Source: Collinsella aerofaciens | GTDB taxonomy: Bacteria; Actinomycetota; Coriobacteriia; Coriobacteriales; Coriobacteriaceae | DNA length: 64,000 nt | Reading direction: 5' to 3' | Assembly (NCBI RefSeq): GCF_009876115.1 | Contig: NZ_WWSY01000002.1 | Span: 115,491 to 179,490 of the forward strand | Part shown: one piece after another, positions 44,357-52,856 of the stretch | Position numbering within the stretch: position 1 is the first letter of the stretch | Layout: each line of letters starts with the position of its first letter | Notes under the pieces: generated by a model | What the model saw: the letters and a program-made list of their open reading frames with translations, nothing else | Told to the model about the DNA's origin: nothing | Database searches by the model: none | Made by a program: the position numbers and the translations under genes

Positions 44357-44887
44357 TTAGGCGAGCTTGCGAGCGAGCTCTCGCACCTCTTCCAACTTGG
44401 GCGACGATGCCATGCTGTCGCGCTCGGTCATACCGCTGATGGTGACAATGCCCTGGTCCTCCCACTTGCAGTACGCGCAGGTTGACTTGTACATAGCGAT
44501 CGCCGCATCATAGACGCCCTCGCTGTGGCTATCGAGCAAAAGGGCCGTCTTGGTGAACGGGAAGCCCGTAGCACCAAAGGCGTACAGGCGGTCAATGGCG
44601 GCCTTCTCCTGCGCGGTGATATCGAACCAGTAGATAGGCGAGGCAAAGACGACCATATCTGCGTCTTTCAGTGACTCGATCACGCCGGCCATGTCGTCCT
44701 TCTGCACGCAGGCGCCCTCATGGGTGAAGCAGTATTGGCATCCCAAGCAGCCCGCAATCTTTTTGCTGGCAACGCGGACGACCTCGACCGTATTGCCGCC
44801 CTCACGCGCAGTCTTGGCAAACGCCTCGACCATAGTGTCGGTATTGGCGCCCTTGCGCGGGCTACCGCTCAATACAACGATTTTCAT
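44357..44887 (-). CDS. Flavodoxin-family NAD(P)H-dependent oxidoreductase
   Basis: A 176-residue flavoprotein. The FMN phosphate loop is SGSPRKGANTDTM; CLGCQYCFTHEGACVQKDDM holds cysteines typical of the iron-sulfur-flavoprotein-like subgroup; VVFASPIYWFDITAQEK forms the second FMN-binding loop. The length is right for the family. Start ATG at 44887 after GAGAGGG. It is a single gene. Likely a two-electron reductase of quinones, azo or nitro compounds, but the substrate is unknown. Confidence 0.88.
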   Translation of the reverse strand: MKIVVLSGSPRKGANTDTMVEAFAKTAREGGNTVEVVRVASKKIAGCLGCQYCFTHEGACVQKDDMAGVIESLKDADMVVFASPIYWFDITAQEKAAIDRLYAFGATGFPFTKTALLLDSHSEGVYDAAIAMYKSTCAYCKWEDQGIVTISGMTERDSMASSPKLEEVRELARKLA

Positions 44888-45052
44888 AGGATTCCCTCTC
44901 CTTCATGCTGCAGGCGCGCAGCATGTTTTCTTGTAACCAAAACGAATGGAGCTATTCAGTCGTCTGTAGACCGCATCTTTCGTTCGCGCTCTCCAAAGAA
45001 GGTGCAAGCAGAAGCATCACGGGCATTGATCGGCGCCGATATGGATCACGAC

Positions 45053-45082
45053 ATGAAACCGTAAGGGTTGGCCAGAGGTTGC
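45053..45082 (+). repeat. 30-bp imperfect direct repeat, copy 1
   Basis: Matches 50354-50383 at 25 of 30 positions (ATGAARCCGTARGGGTTG, then GAGGTTGC at the end). Both lie in otherwise featureless spacers on either side of the DUF262-EcsC block. The rest of the spacer 44888-45174 shows nothing recognisable. Confidence 0.4.
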
Positions 45083-45174
45083 TAGATTCAATAGCTCTCA
45101 GCAATGGAGCGAATGACGACTTCGGCGATATAATCCGTGTCATCTTGATTGTTCCTGCGCGGAAGGTACAGCTC

Positions 45175-46908
45175 ATGTCCAAGCTCAACATCGACCAGCG
45201 ATCGATTCGCGATCTTCTCACCGATAAGCGGTCAGACTTCCTCATCCCCGACTACCAGAGGCCCTACGCCTGGGGCGAGGATGAATGCGCAACGCTGTGG
45301 GATGACCTGTTCTCGTTCGCTTTTCCAGGCGATGACTACGAGCGTTTCGACAGCGAAAACGACGAATACTTTCTAGGGCCCATCGTCACCTTTAAGAACC
45401 TCTCTGGCCAACTTGAGATCATTGACGGCCAGCAGCGCCTCACCACCATCATGCTGCTGCTCCGCGCGTTCTACGACAAGTTCACCAACATGAAGGATAA
45501 GCAGTCTGTGAAGATGCGCGAGGCAATCGCCCGTTGTGTATGGAAAACCGACGAGTTCGACGAGCCCGACATGGAGCGCCTCAAGATCGACTCCGAGGTT
45601 GCATCGGACAACGACAAGAATGAATTCCTCGAGATTTTACGAGAGGGCAACGTAGGCGATGGCTGGAAGAGCGCTTATGCCCGCAACTTCGCTTTCTTCC
45701 AGAGGAAAATTGAACAACTGGTGAGCGAGTGGCCCACCTACACCGTCTACATGGCCACACGCGTTATCAACAATGTGATACTGTTGCCCATTGAAGCGGA
45801 GTCGCAGGACACCGCGCTACGCATCTTCTCGACTCTAAACGACCGAGGGTTGCCTCTCTCGGATGCCGACATCTTCAAGAGCCAGTTCTACAAGCATTAT
45901 TCCGACACGGGGCGCAAGGACGAGTTCATCCGTCGCTGGAAGGCACTCGAGGAGGGAGCGAACGCTATCTTCCGGCCCATGCGCGGCACACCAACCGATG
46001 AGCTATTTACGCGCTACATGTACTACCGCCGCGCGAAGAAAGGCATCCGCGACACGACCACCGCATCGTTGCGCGACTTCTTCGGTGCCGATGGCTACGC
46101 CATGCTCAAGGAGGACGCCACGCTCGACGATCTCGAGGCGCTGCTCGGCTTCTGGAAACGCGTCGACGCGCAGGAAGGGTTCAGTGAGCGCGTGCTCCGC
46201 AGGCTCTTCGTGCTGAACTACGCCCCCAACGGCATGTGGACCTATCTGCTAAGCGTCTGGTTCCTCGCCAACCGCGACAGCAAAAGTGCCCTCGATGACG
46301 AGGCACTCTACGGCTTTCTAAACAAGATCACGGCATTCATTCTCGCCTACGCCATTGAGCGCCCCGGCGTGAATGCGCTGCGTTCGCCAGTGTATCCCGA
46401 GATGATCAACATCGTGGAGCACCGCCCGGTGGAGTTTCCTAACCACCACTTCAATCGCGCAAATATTGCTGAGCGATTCCGAACCTACGTGTTCACCAAC
46501 GGCAGGCCTGTAACGAAGTCCATACTCACTTGGTGGGCGTACGCAGACCCAGATCAGCCACTCATGGACCTAGACACCACGCTTGAAATTGAGCACATCT
46601 ATGCCAAGAAGCGCAACGAGATAGACCCGCTCGTCGATCAATCCAGCCTGGAGGCGTTGGGTAACAAGGCGCTGCTTGAGAAGCGTGTAAACATCCGCGC
46701 GGCCGACTACAGATTCTGCGATAAACGCAAGTACTATGAGGGATACACCGACGGCAACGGCAAGCGCAAAGCCGGAACAAAGATCGCGGAACTCAAGCGC
46801 CTGACACAAGTCATGGGAGACTTCACCGAAATAGACATCGCGACTCGCACGGCACGGATCATCGATGCCTTCGTGGACTACCTGGGCAACAACGGACTTT
46901 TGAGCTAA
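45175..46908 (+). CDS. DUF262/DUF1524 protein, GmrSD-like nuclease
   Basis: A 577-residue protein. The N-terminal DUF262 (ParB/Srx-like) domain shows FLIPDYQRPYAW (residues 22-33) and IIDGQQRLTT (82-91); DGQQR is its nucleotide-binding mark. The middle is helical with IFSTLNDRGLPLSDADIFK. The C-terminal DUF1524 region has EIEHIYAKKRNE with the His near residue 474, an HNH-like nuclease motif. This is the fused GmrS-GmrD arrangement of type IV restriction systems acting on modified phage DNA. ATG 45175 follows GGAAGG. A DUF6508 gene follows after 9 nt. Confidence 0.85.
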   Translation: MSKLNIDQRSIRDLLTDKRSDFLIPDYQRPYAWGEDECATLWDDLFSFAFPGDDYERFDSENDEYFLGPIVTFKNLSGQLEIIDGQQRLTTIMLLLRAFYDKFTNMKDKQSVKMREAIARCVWKTDEFDEPDMERLKIDSEVASDNDKNEFLEILREGNVGDGWKSAYARNFAFFQRKIEQLVSEWPTYTVYMATRVINNVILLPIEAESQDTALRIFSTLNDRGLPLSDADIFKSQFYKHYSDTGRKDEFIRRWKALEEGANAIFRPMRGTPTDELFTRYMYYRRAKKGIRDTTTASLRDFFGADGYAMLKEDATLDDLEALLGFWKRVDAQEGFSERVLRRLFVLNYAPNGMWTYLLSVWFLANRDSKSALDDEALYGFLNKITAFILAYAIERPGVNALRSPVYPEMINIVEHRPVEFPNHHFNRANIAERFRTYVFTNGRPVTKSILTWWAYADPDQPLMDLDTTLEIEHIYAKKRNEIDPLVDQSSLEALGNKALLEKRVNIRAADYRFCDKRKYYEGYTDGNGKRKAGTKIAELKRLTQVMGDFTEIDIATRTARIIDAFVDYLGNNGLLS

Positions 46909-46917
46909 AGAGCGAAC

Positions 46918-47262
46918 ATGTTCGAAAGACTAACCAAGTACGCTGGCAAGCTGGCGGACAGAAACATGAATGTCGAGTTTGGGGGCGGGACGTTCGGACT
47001 CGAGGATTTCGTCGACGATTTCTATGAACTGGACGGGTTCGCAGACACCAGCTACTTCGAGACGCTTGAACGCCATAGCATCGACACCTCGGAAGGTATA
47101 GACAGCTGCGACATCGACCATGGGGACATTGACCTGATACGTGCATGCATCACGTGGTGCGTTCGTGGCGACCGCTTCTGCGACGGACTCCTTGCCGCGC
47201 AAGCTAGGAGCGGGTTTCTGGACCGCTGCCTCTCCCGACTGAAGGAGCTCGACGAAAGTTAG
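46918..47262 (+). CDS. DUF6508-like protein
   Basis: A 114-residue acidic protein without signal or membrane span. The end of the protein (LIRACITWCVRGDRFCDGLL, then RSGFLDRCLSRLKEL) matches what I remember of DUF6508, proteins often encoded beside DUF262-type or other restriction genes. The gene begins 9 nt after the nuclease stop, so it is probably in the same operon as an accessory or antitoxin-like partner. Its ribosome site (AAAGAG) is modest. Confidence 0.6.
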   Translation: MFERLTKYAGKLADRNMNVEFGGGTFGLEDFVDDFYELDGFADTSYFETLERHSIDTSEGIDSCDIDHGDIDLIRACITWCVRGDRFCDGLLAAQARSGFLDRCLSRLKELDES

Positions 47263-47547
47263 TCAGCGACTCCGAATACACTTGGACCGTGGCCGCCACT
47301 AGCGTCAGTAGTAAATCCAGAGACAGTCTCCATCGAAAAGAGTGATTGACCACTGCCGCCAGTTCTCCGAATCCATTTTGCAGGGTTTACACTCGCAGAA
47401 GGAGCCCTTGGCAGCATCGTCGTGATGCGCGTCGCCTACCACGAGACTTTCAGGTGATATTTCACAGCGGGGCTATCCGCCTTTATCATCTTACACGTCG
47501 CATTGTTTTTCTCGCATGCAGCGCTGGAGTTATTTAGGGAGCATTTA

Positions 47548-48075
47548 ATGGATATGCTGACGTCACTTTTGCCCATGTTCATTCTCCTTGGCATCGTAGT
47601 GTTCGCATCCGACAGACAGGAGAAACGGAAGGTCGAACTCGAAAAGGTCAAAGCAAAAGCCGAGTGGGACCGTGCGAGCGAGAGTTTCAGAGACGATGTG
47701 ACCCAAGAAGAGCTTGAGGAAATTGTCGCCAATACGCGACGATCAGTAAAAAGACTTGAGTCCCTTACCGTAGCCGGGCACAGAGTCTACGGGGCAGTTG
47801 CTACTCTCAGCGGCATCAGCTCATGGAAGTTCGTAATTGACTTTGACTACAAGGGCCACCTCACAAGCGATTACACCGTAGCGAGCTCAAACGAAGACTC
47901 GGGTATCCCCGAGCGCGTAGCAGTCCTGATTGCCAAGGGAATTAGGACCTGGACGCCAGGAGGCCGCAAGGTGCGCGCGTCTTTCTGCCCCTATTGCGGC
48001 GTCAAGGCATCCGGCGACGCGTCGTACTGCTCTTCCTGCGGAGCCAGGCTGCCGCAGGTGCCGAAGAGGCCGTAG
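47548..48075 (+). CDS. Membrane-anchored zinc-ribbon protein
   Basis: A 175-residue protein with one N-terminal span (LTSLLPMFILLGIVVFA), a charged coiled region (RQEKRKVELEKVKAKAEWD), a middle beta region, and a C-terminal zinc ribbon FCPYCGVKASGDASYCSSCGA. ATG at 47548 after AGGGAG. It lies after a 285-nt gap from the DUF6508 gene; no recognisable element was seen in that gap. Function unknown; zinc ribbons at this position are common in envelope or signalling proteins of gut Actinobacteria. Confidence 0.65.
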   Translation: MDMLTSLLPMFILLGIVVFASDRQEKRKVELEKVKAKAEWDRASESFRDDVTQEELEEIVANTRRSVKRLESLTVAGHRVYGAVATLSGISSWKFVIDFDYKGHLTSDYTVASSNEDSGIPERVAVLIAKGIRTWTPGGRKVRASFCPYCGVKASGDASYCSSCGARLPQVPKRP

Positions 48076-48144
48076 CTGGGACTAAAATGGCTGCGGGCAT
48101 GGACAATAGAATGTAAATCTAAATACTGAACCGGGGTGCCAGAT

Positions 48145-48267
48145 ATGACGTTTGACAAACTGTTCGCCAACCAAGAGCCAAGGACCTCCACCCCCGACGC
48201 AGACGTGCACGAGCGCGATGATGCGGGTGGACGTCACATAAGCTCGGAGTACCTGACGGCGAGATAG
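48145..48267 (+). CDS. 40-residue ORF, doubtful
   Basis: ATG at 48145 with a weak GGGG site encodes a hydrophilic peptide (MTFDKLFANQEPRTSTPDAD at its start). It may be the truncated beginning of a gene or chance. No similarity recognised. Confidence 0.2.
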   Translation: MTFDKLFANQEPRTSTPDADVHERDDAGGRHISSEYLTAR

Positions 48268-48365
48268 AGTAAGGCGGAAGCCGCATGGCCGAGGGCAGCC
48301 AAATAGCTTCCGATTGATTACGTTTCGGCGCATGGAGTTGCGCCCGACAGGTCTAGTTGACGACT

Positions 48366-49565
48366 CTAACTCTCTGCAAACTCAGCCGTTTCTCCCGTAA
48401 GCCTCTGCACACGTTGTTCCTTCTCGACAATGAAACGCTTGTGGTAGAAGAGGTCGGCGAAGTCTAGGATACTGTTCATTTGCGCTGTGTCAAAAAAGGC
48501 ACCGAAACCCGCTCCCACCACGGGAACAAGTCTGCCGACGTTCTTCAGAGTCAGCTTCTGACCAATTTGAGTAAGGGTTTTCTTAAATACGCCAGCCTCG
48601 ATTGCCTTCTTGCCACCGTTCTCCAAAGCCTTTTGGGCTGCTTTGTTGGCGAGCGCGCGCATCTGGGCGATAGCGAGCGCGGCGCCACCTTTCTCGACCA
48701 TCGCGGTCCAGCCCTTCTTTGCGGCTTGTTTCACGGCCGCGCTCTCGGCATATACGAGAACCTTCCCGATATAATCAGTAGCTGGGTTCCCCTTGGGGCA
48801 CGGCGACATCGCCCTTTGGAACACCTCGCTGGCAATGATGAGCTCTGCGGGGTCTTCTTTGACGTCGTAGCCATAGAACATGGCCACTGACTGGACTGCC
48901 CTGAAATAAACAAGCATGCTGAGCGCGATGTTTGCAGGGAGACCCCAGAACCCGATAGCACCCGTTCCTCCGCCCTCGGCAAGTGCGATTCCCATGTGCT
49001 GCGGGCGCTCCTTGGCCGAGACGGCAGCGACGTCATATGCGCGCAGCAGACAGATTTGCGAAATATCCGAAACCTTTTGTGCCTGTTTTCCCGCGTTGAC
49101 GCACTGTATGACGTGTTCTTTGCTCACGCTTGCCTTTGCCGCCTGTTTCTCGAGCTCTCCGAAGCCATCGGCAGCCTTCTTGATGGCAGCCGCCATGAGC
49201 TCCTGCTCCGTCAGATCCTCGAATGTATCCCTGGCGATGTCACTAACTTTACCGGCAATCTCCTTGACCGGAGCGGGCGTGAGTTCATCGGCTTTCCTCC
49301 CGGCTTTTGCCAGAATACCGGGAGAGGTCATCTTCTCGTAGCGTTTGGCGAGGGAGTCGATCTCTTCACATTCGCGGTCGTCAATTATCGGATCCGGTAG
49401 GATATATTCGCCATTCTCAGCAACGACATTTCCCTCGAATGAATCCCCGTATTCACCGCCGAAAGCCTGATGAATCCTCTTCGCTCCGTTCGCGGCCCCC
49501 TGCACCATGCCCTTGGCCATATTCCCGAAGTCAGGCATCTTCATATCATTAATGCTCTTTCCCAT
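48366..49565 (-). CDS. EcsC family protein
   Basis: A 399-residue protein whose C-terminal 250 residues resemble the EcsC family: GIALAEGGGTGAIGFWGLPA, NIALSMLVYFRAVQSVAMFYGYD and GRLVPVVGAGFGAFFD, with glycine-rich amphipathic helices. The N-terminal ~120 residues are charged and variable. EcsC proteins are poorly understood; they occur beside ABC transporters and in mobile regions. Start ATG at 49565 after GGGAGAACC. It is encoded opposite to the DUF262 genes, so it is not in their operon. Confidence 0.75.
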   Translation of the reverse strand: MGKSINDMKMPDFGNMAKGMVQGAANGAKRIHQAFGGEYGDSFEGNVVAENGEYILPDPIIDDRECEEIDSLAKRYEKMTSPGILAKAGRKADELTPAPVKEIAGKVSDIARDTFEDLTEQELMAAAIKKAADGFGELEKQAAKASVSKEHVIQCVNAGKQAQKVSDISQICLLRAYDVAAVSAKERPQHMGIALAEGGGTGAIGFWGLPANIALSMLVYFRAVQSVAMFYGYDVKEDPAELIIASEVFQRAMSPCPKGNPATDYIGKVLVYAESAAVKQAAKKGWTAMVEKGGAALAIAQMRALANKAAQKALENGGKKAIEAGVFKKTLTQIGQKLTLKNVGRLVPVVGAGFGAFFDTAQMNSILDFADLFYHKRFIVEKEQRVQRLTGETAEFAES

Positions 49566-49887
49566 GGTTCTCCCTTCTCGGTATGTCCGCCTGCCTTATA
49601 TAGGGCGAGAAATTATCGCGAGGCACTTCATGAACCGAAGGCGCGTATCCGCGAAATGAAATTTGTTCATACTGTTTAAAGATTTTACGCCTAGTGAACC
49701 TCCTATCTTTTAGTTGCCTGCTGATTTGTGACCACCGCAGAAGAACCCTTGATTATCAACTTCATCCCACGCCCCCCTACGTTCACCGTCGGCGTTTGCC
49801 ATATAGTTACTTACGGCTCTTTTGGCTACCTCCAAGTGCCAGGAAAGTTCCCCGGCTATTTTATATTTATTTCCATTAGGAGCCCCA
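49566..49887. other. Spacer with one repeat relic
   Basis: No credible gene. A stretch at 49746-49790 starting CCTTGATTATCAACTT is similar to 63924-63969 at the right end of the window, where it stands beside a 36-bp palindrome. Confidence 0.5.
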
Positions 49888-50206
49888 TTGGCCAAAGAGC
49901 CCAGTATCTTCGTTGACGAGAACGGCGACATGGTGAAAAGGCTCGCTAGCATTTGCTCACACTCATCTACCGCCGCAAATAGTTCGAAAATCCGATAAGA
50001 CTAATGAAGCGCATGGGCGCGATGTCTCCGCCGTCACGGCTGAATACCTAGACCCCTTCCAATCCCTTGACAACGTGAGGGCTTATTACGACAACTGCCA
50101 GCACAAAGCCCTATTTTGCGACGTTAGCCGCACGCGCTCGGCGCACACCAGAGCTACCAACACGGCACATGTCGAAAAAATGAGAGTGGATAATCTCCCA
50201 CATTGA
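49888..50206 (+). pseudogene. Frameshifted small gene of unknown function
   Basis: TTG at 49888 follows TAGGAG and encodes a plausible N-terminus (AKEPSIFVDENGDMVKRLAS) that stops at 49998. A second frame continues from about 49970 to 50206 with protein-like sequence (VSAVTAEYLDPFQSLDNVRA). One frameshift would join the two into ~100 residues. The last codons lie inside a large palindrome. Confidence 0.35.
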
Positions 50207-50247
50207 GCCTTGCTTGGGGCTCAATGTGGGAGATTATCCACTCTCAT
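50180..50247. repeat. 30-bp perfect inverted repeat with 8-nt loop
   Basis: 50180-50209 (starting ATGAGAGTGGATAATC) is the exact reverse complement of 50218-50247, with loop TTGCTTGG. The inner part contains TCCCACATT, also found in the palindrome at 63953-63988. No T-run follows. Confidence 0.9.
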
Positions 50248-50353
50248 TCATCAGGCGTCCGAAAATCCACGCTCGTGCGTCCGTATTTCCACACTCGTGC
50301 TGCGCGCTCGCGAAGCATCGCGGATGTTGATTAGGAGCGACATGAATCGCGGT

Positions 50354-50383
50354 ATGAAGCCGTAGGGGTTGCCTGGAGGTTGC
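50354..50383 (+). repeat. 30-bp imperfect direct repeat, copy 2
   Basis: Second copy of the repeat at 45053-45082 (25 of 30 positions). It lies immediately before a minus-strand terminator hairpin. Confidence 0.4.
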
Positions 50384-50394
50384 CCGGAGGCTGC

Positions 50395-50680
50395 CAAAAG
50401 AAAAGCTCCTGACCTGTCGATGCAGGTCAGGAGCTTGAAATCGCCGAATATCAGCTATTCCCACTCTTTCACGCTCGTTTATTGTTGTGCCATTCCAGTC
50501 AACTCCAGTTGGGTCGTCGGCTTTAGGTGTCTTGCCACCGAATCTCGCCGTGTGTCTTCGCGTAGGAGTTTGAGACAAAACGTGGAGCAACGCAGAAAAC
50601 TTTTCGGCATCGAAGGCCCGCAGTTTCATTTTTGTCCCAAGGACAAAACAGGTCGGATTGCAAGTTGCAGACATCTTGGC
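50395..50680 (-). repeat. Divergent copy of the hairpin and GAGTGGGAATAG element
   Basis: Read on the minus strand: TTTTTGTCCC tract (~50634), degenerate middle, GAGTGGGAATAG (50455-50466), then a terminator hairpin (AAGCTCCTGACCTG paired with its complement, 50403-50436) followed by TTCTTTT. The order of parts is the same as in 58085-58557 and 62756-63302, but identity is lower. The rest of this spacer up to 50843 shows nothing else. Confidence 0.45.
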
Positions 50681-50843
50681 TGAGGACGTGAATCCGCTAT
50701 TTCAGCCCCTCTTCACCTATTTCGAGGAAGGAATCATAGCTAGCGGCTTTATCCCTGCGCGTTTCAGCAGGTCAGAAGCCGTATGCTGTGACCATGACTG
50801 GAAGAATCGTTGCTGGGGGCTTGGCATTGAATCAAGGTGCGCC

Positions 50844-51815
50844 TTATTTCAGATATTCCTCAAAGAATGCCTTCAGCTTTCCAAACGGAATGATGTCCAT
50901 CTGATCGTAAAGGTCGGTGTGGCTGGCACCAGGGATAATGAGCAATTCCTTGTTGTCCCCCGTCAGCTTGCCGTACGCGGTTTCGCTGAAATAGCGGGAG
51001 TGCGCCTTCTCGCCATGCACCAGCAACACAGCAGAGCGGATTTCGCTGCTGTATTGCAAAATCGGCATATTCAAAAATGACAGCGAAGACGTCGCATTCC
51101 AGCCACCGTTGGAGTTCAGGCTGCGGGGATGATAGCCTCGCGGAGTTTTGTAGTAGGCATAATAGTCCGCTACAAACTGCGGCGCATCCTCCGGTAGCGG
51201 ATCGACCACGCCGCCCGCCAGCGCATAGCTGCCGTTTTTATAGTCCTCGGTGCGCTGCGCGTTCAGTGCTCTTCGCTTCTCAAAGCGTGCCTGCTCGGAA
51301 TCCTCGGCGTCAAAATAGCCGTTTGCGGTCACGCGAGTCATATCGTACATGGTCATAGCCGCGGTAGCTTTGATACGGGTGTCGATGGCCGCCGCATTGA
51401 CTGCCATGCCGCCCCAACCGCAGATACCGATGATGCCGATACGCTCCGGGTCAACGCTTTCCTGCACAGAGAGGAAATCCACCGCTGCGCAGAAGTCCTC
51501 GGTGTTGATGTCCGGCGATGCTACATAGCGGGGCGTGCCGCCGCTCTCGCCGGTATAGGACGGGTCGAAGGCAATTGCGAAAAAGCCCAGCTCCGCCATT
51601 TTCTGCGCGTACAGACCGGAGGACTGTTCCTTCACCGCGCCAAACGGGCCGCTGACGGCGATGGCGGGCAGTTTGCCTTCCGCGTTCTTAGGCACGTAAA
51701 CGTCAGCCACCAGCGTGATGCCGTATCGGTTGTGGAAGGTCGCCTTGCTGTGCTCAACCTTGTCGTTTTTGGGGAACACCTTGTCCCATTCCTGCGTCAG
51801 TTTCAACTGCTCCAT
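50844..51815 (-). CDS. Alpha/beta hydrolase, dienelactone-hydrolase-like
   Basis: A 323-residue hydrolase. The nucleophile elbow reads GICGWGG, so a cysteine replaces the usual serine, as in dienelactone hydrolases. PAIAVSGPFGAVKEQSSGLYA precedes it (oxyanion region) and the catalytic His is in PGASHTDLYD near the C-terminus. ATG at 51815 after AGGAGGCTTAGGC; it starts just 2 nt after the stop of the cupin gene, so the two form one operon. Possible role: ester or lactone cleavage within a redox detoxification cluster. Substrate unknown. Confidence 0.85.
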   Translation of the reverse strand: MEQLKLTQEWDKVFPKNDKVEHSKATFHNRYGITLVADVYVPKNAEGKLPAIAVSGPFGAVKEQSSGLYAQKMAELGFFAIAFDPSYTGESGGTPRYVASPDINTEDFCAAVDFLSVQESVDPERIGIIGICGWGGMAVNAAAIDTRIKATAAMTMYDMTRVTANGYFDAEDSEQARFEKRRALNAQRTEDYKNGSYALAGGVVDPLPEDAPQFVADYYAYYKTPRGYHPRSLNSNGGWNATSSLSFLNMPILQYSSEIRSAVLLVHGEKAHSRYFSETAYGKLTGDNKELLIIPGASHTDLYDQMDIIPFGKLKAFFEEYLK

Positions 51816-51817
51816 GC

Positions 51818-52582
51818 CTAAGCCTCCTTGTCAGTCGCTTTAAGGTACTGCTCGTCATTCACGGGCTCCAACCACTCGTTGGAGGCCTTCTCGCCCGGAA
51901 CCTCCATCGCGAGATGGGAGAACCAGCTGTCGGGCGCCGCACCGTGCCAGTGCTTTACGCCCGCGGGAATATTTACTACATCGCCAGGGCACAGCTCCTG
52001 TGCCGGTTTGCCCCATTCCTGATAAAGCCCTCGACCAGCCACGCAGACGAGGATCTGCCCGCCGCCGCTTTTGGCGTGATGGGTGTGCCAGTTGTTGCGG
52101 CAGCCCGGCTCGAACGTAACGTTGTAAATGCCGACCTGCTCGGTGGAAAGGGGCGCGAGGTAGCTTTGCCCGATAAAGTACTTCGCAAATGCGTCGTTGG
52201 GGGCACCGATGGGAAAGGCCATCTCGTTTTGATGCTTAGCTCTTGCATCAGCGGCATTGTCATCCGCCCAGACCTCCTTCGCCATGCGAAAGGCCGCCCA
52301 CGCCTTGGGCCATCCCGCATAAAACGCCGCATGCGTAAGGATTTCCGCTATCTCAGCCCTGGTCACGCCATTGTTCTTTGCGGACATCAGATGATATTGA
52401 AACGAAGAGTCCGTCAGGCCCTGCGCCATTAGGGCAACCACCGTCACTATGCTGCGATCTCGAAGGGAAAGCCCGTCTTCTCGACTCCATACCTCGCCGA
52501 ACAGCACATCGTCATTGAGCTGCGCAAATTTGGGGGCAAAGTCCCCCAGGGCATCCCTGCCCGCTGTCTGCTTAATCGTCAT
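51818..52582 (-). CDS. Carboxymuconolactone-decarboxylase domain fused to cupin
   Basis: A 254-residue two-domain protein. Residues ~10-110 are a CMD/AhpD-like helical domain (LSLRDRSIVTVVALMAQGLT, then NGVTRAEIAEILTHAAFYAG). Residues ~140-245 are a cupin with the metal-binding strand NNWHTHHAKSGGGQILVCVAG and the second motif PAGVKHWHGA. The AhpD CxxC is absent. Such fusions are common in gut bacteria and often flank MerR-controlled oxidoreductase clusters. Start ATG at 52582 after AGGAGGAATCAAAC. The divergent MerR gene is the likely regulator. Confidence 0.88.
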   Translation of the reverse strand: MTIKQTAGRDALGDFAPKFAQLNDDVLFGEVWSREDGLSLRDRSIVTVVALMAQGLTDSSFQYHLMSAKNNGVTRAEIAEILTHAAFYAGWPKAWAAFRMAKEVWADDNAADARAKHQNEMAFPIGAPNDAFAKYFIGQSYLAPLSTEQVGIYNVTFEPGCRNNWHTHHAKSGGGQILVCVAGRGLYQEWGKPAQELCPGDVVNIPAGVKHWHGAAPDSWFSHLAMEVPGEKASNEWLEPVNDEQYLKATDKEA

Positions 52583-52642
52583 GTTTGATTCCTCCTGTCG
52601 ATGGTTTTGAGTACAAACTGCTTTCGCGCAGCTAAGCCGCGC

Positions 52643-52775
52643 CTAGATTTCCATGCCCATTCGATGCGCCTGCTCCAGAGCGGGATGCCCGGCGATTTCG
52701 CCCACGCCGTTCACGCCGCCGGCGAAAATCGTTCCGGCAAGCGCGCGCCTTTGGCGAAAATCCCTTGCACTCCTT
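52643..52775 (-). pseudogene. 3' end of a NAD(P)H-dependent flavin reductase
   Basis: About 40 codons ending in FAGGVNGVGEIAGHPALEQ and HRMGMEI then stop, the usual C-terminus of flavodoxin-like FMN reductases. No start, ribosome site or N-terminal domain precedes it. It is a deletion remnant located between the cupin gene and merR. Confidence 0.55.
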
Positions 52776-52802
52776 ATATATATTGACGAAAATAAAGGTA
52801 AT

Positions 52803-52822
52803 ACCTAAACCTAACTTTAGGT
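52803..52822. promoter_or_regulatory. MerR-type operator
   Basis: ACCTAAA and TTTAGGT form a dyad with a 6-nt centre, 35 nt upstream of the merR start and between divergent genes. This is the usual form and position for a MerR-family operator. Confidence 0.65.
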
Positions 52823-52856
52823 CAAGGAGTAAATTCGAGATTTGTCCGGAGGGACC

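Noticed and set aside
50455..50466. 3' end of a real guaA gene
   Set aside because: No GMP-synthase-like coding sequence lies upstream on the minus strand at any of the three motif copies; only the last codons resemble it.
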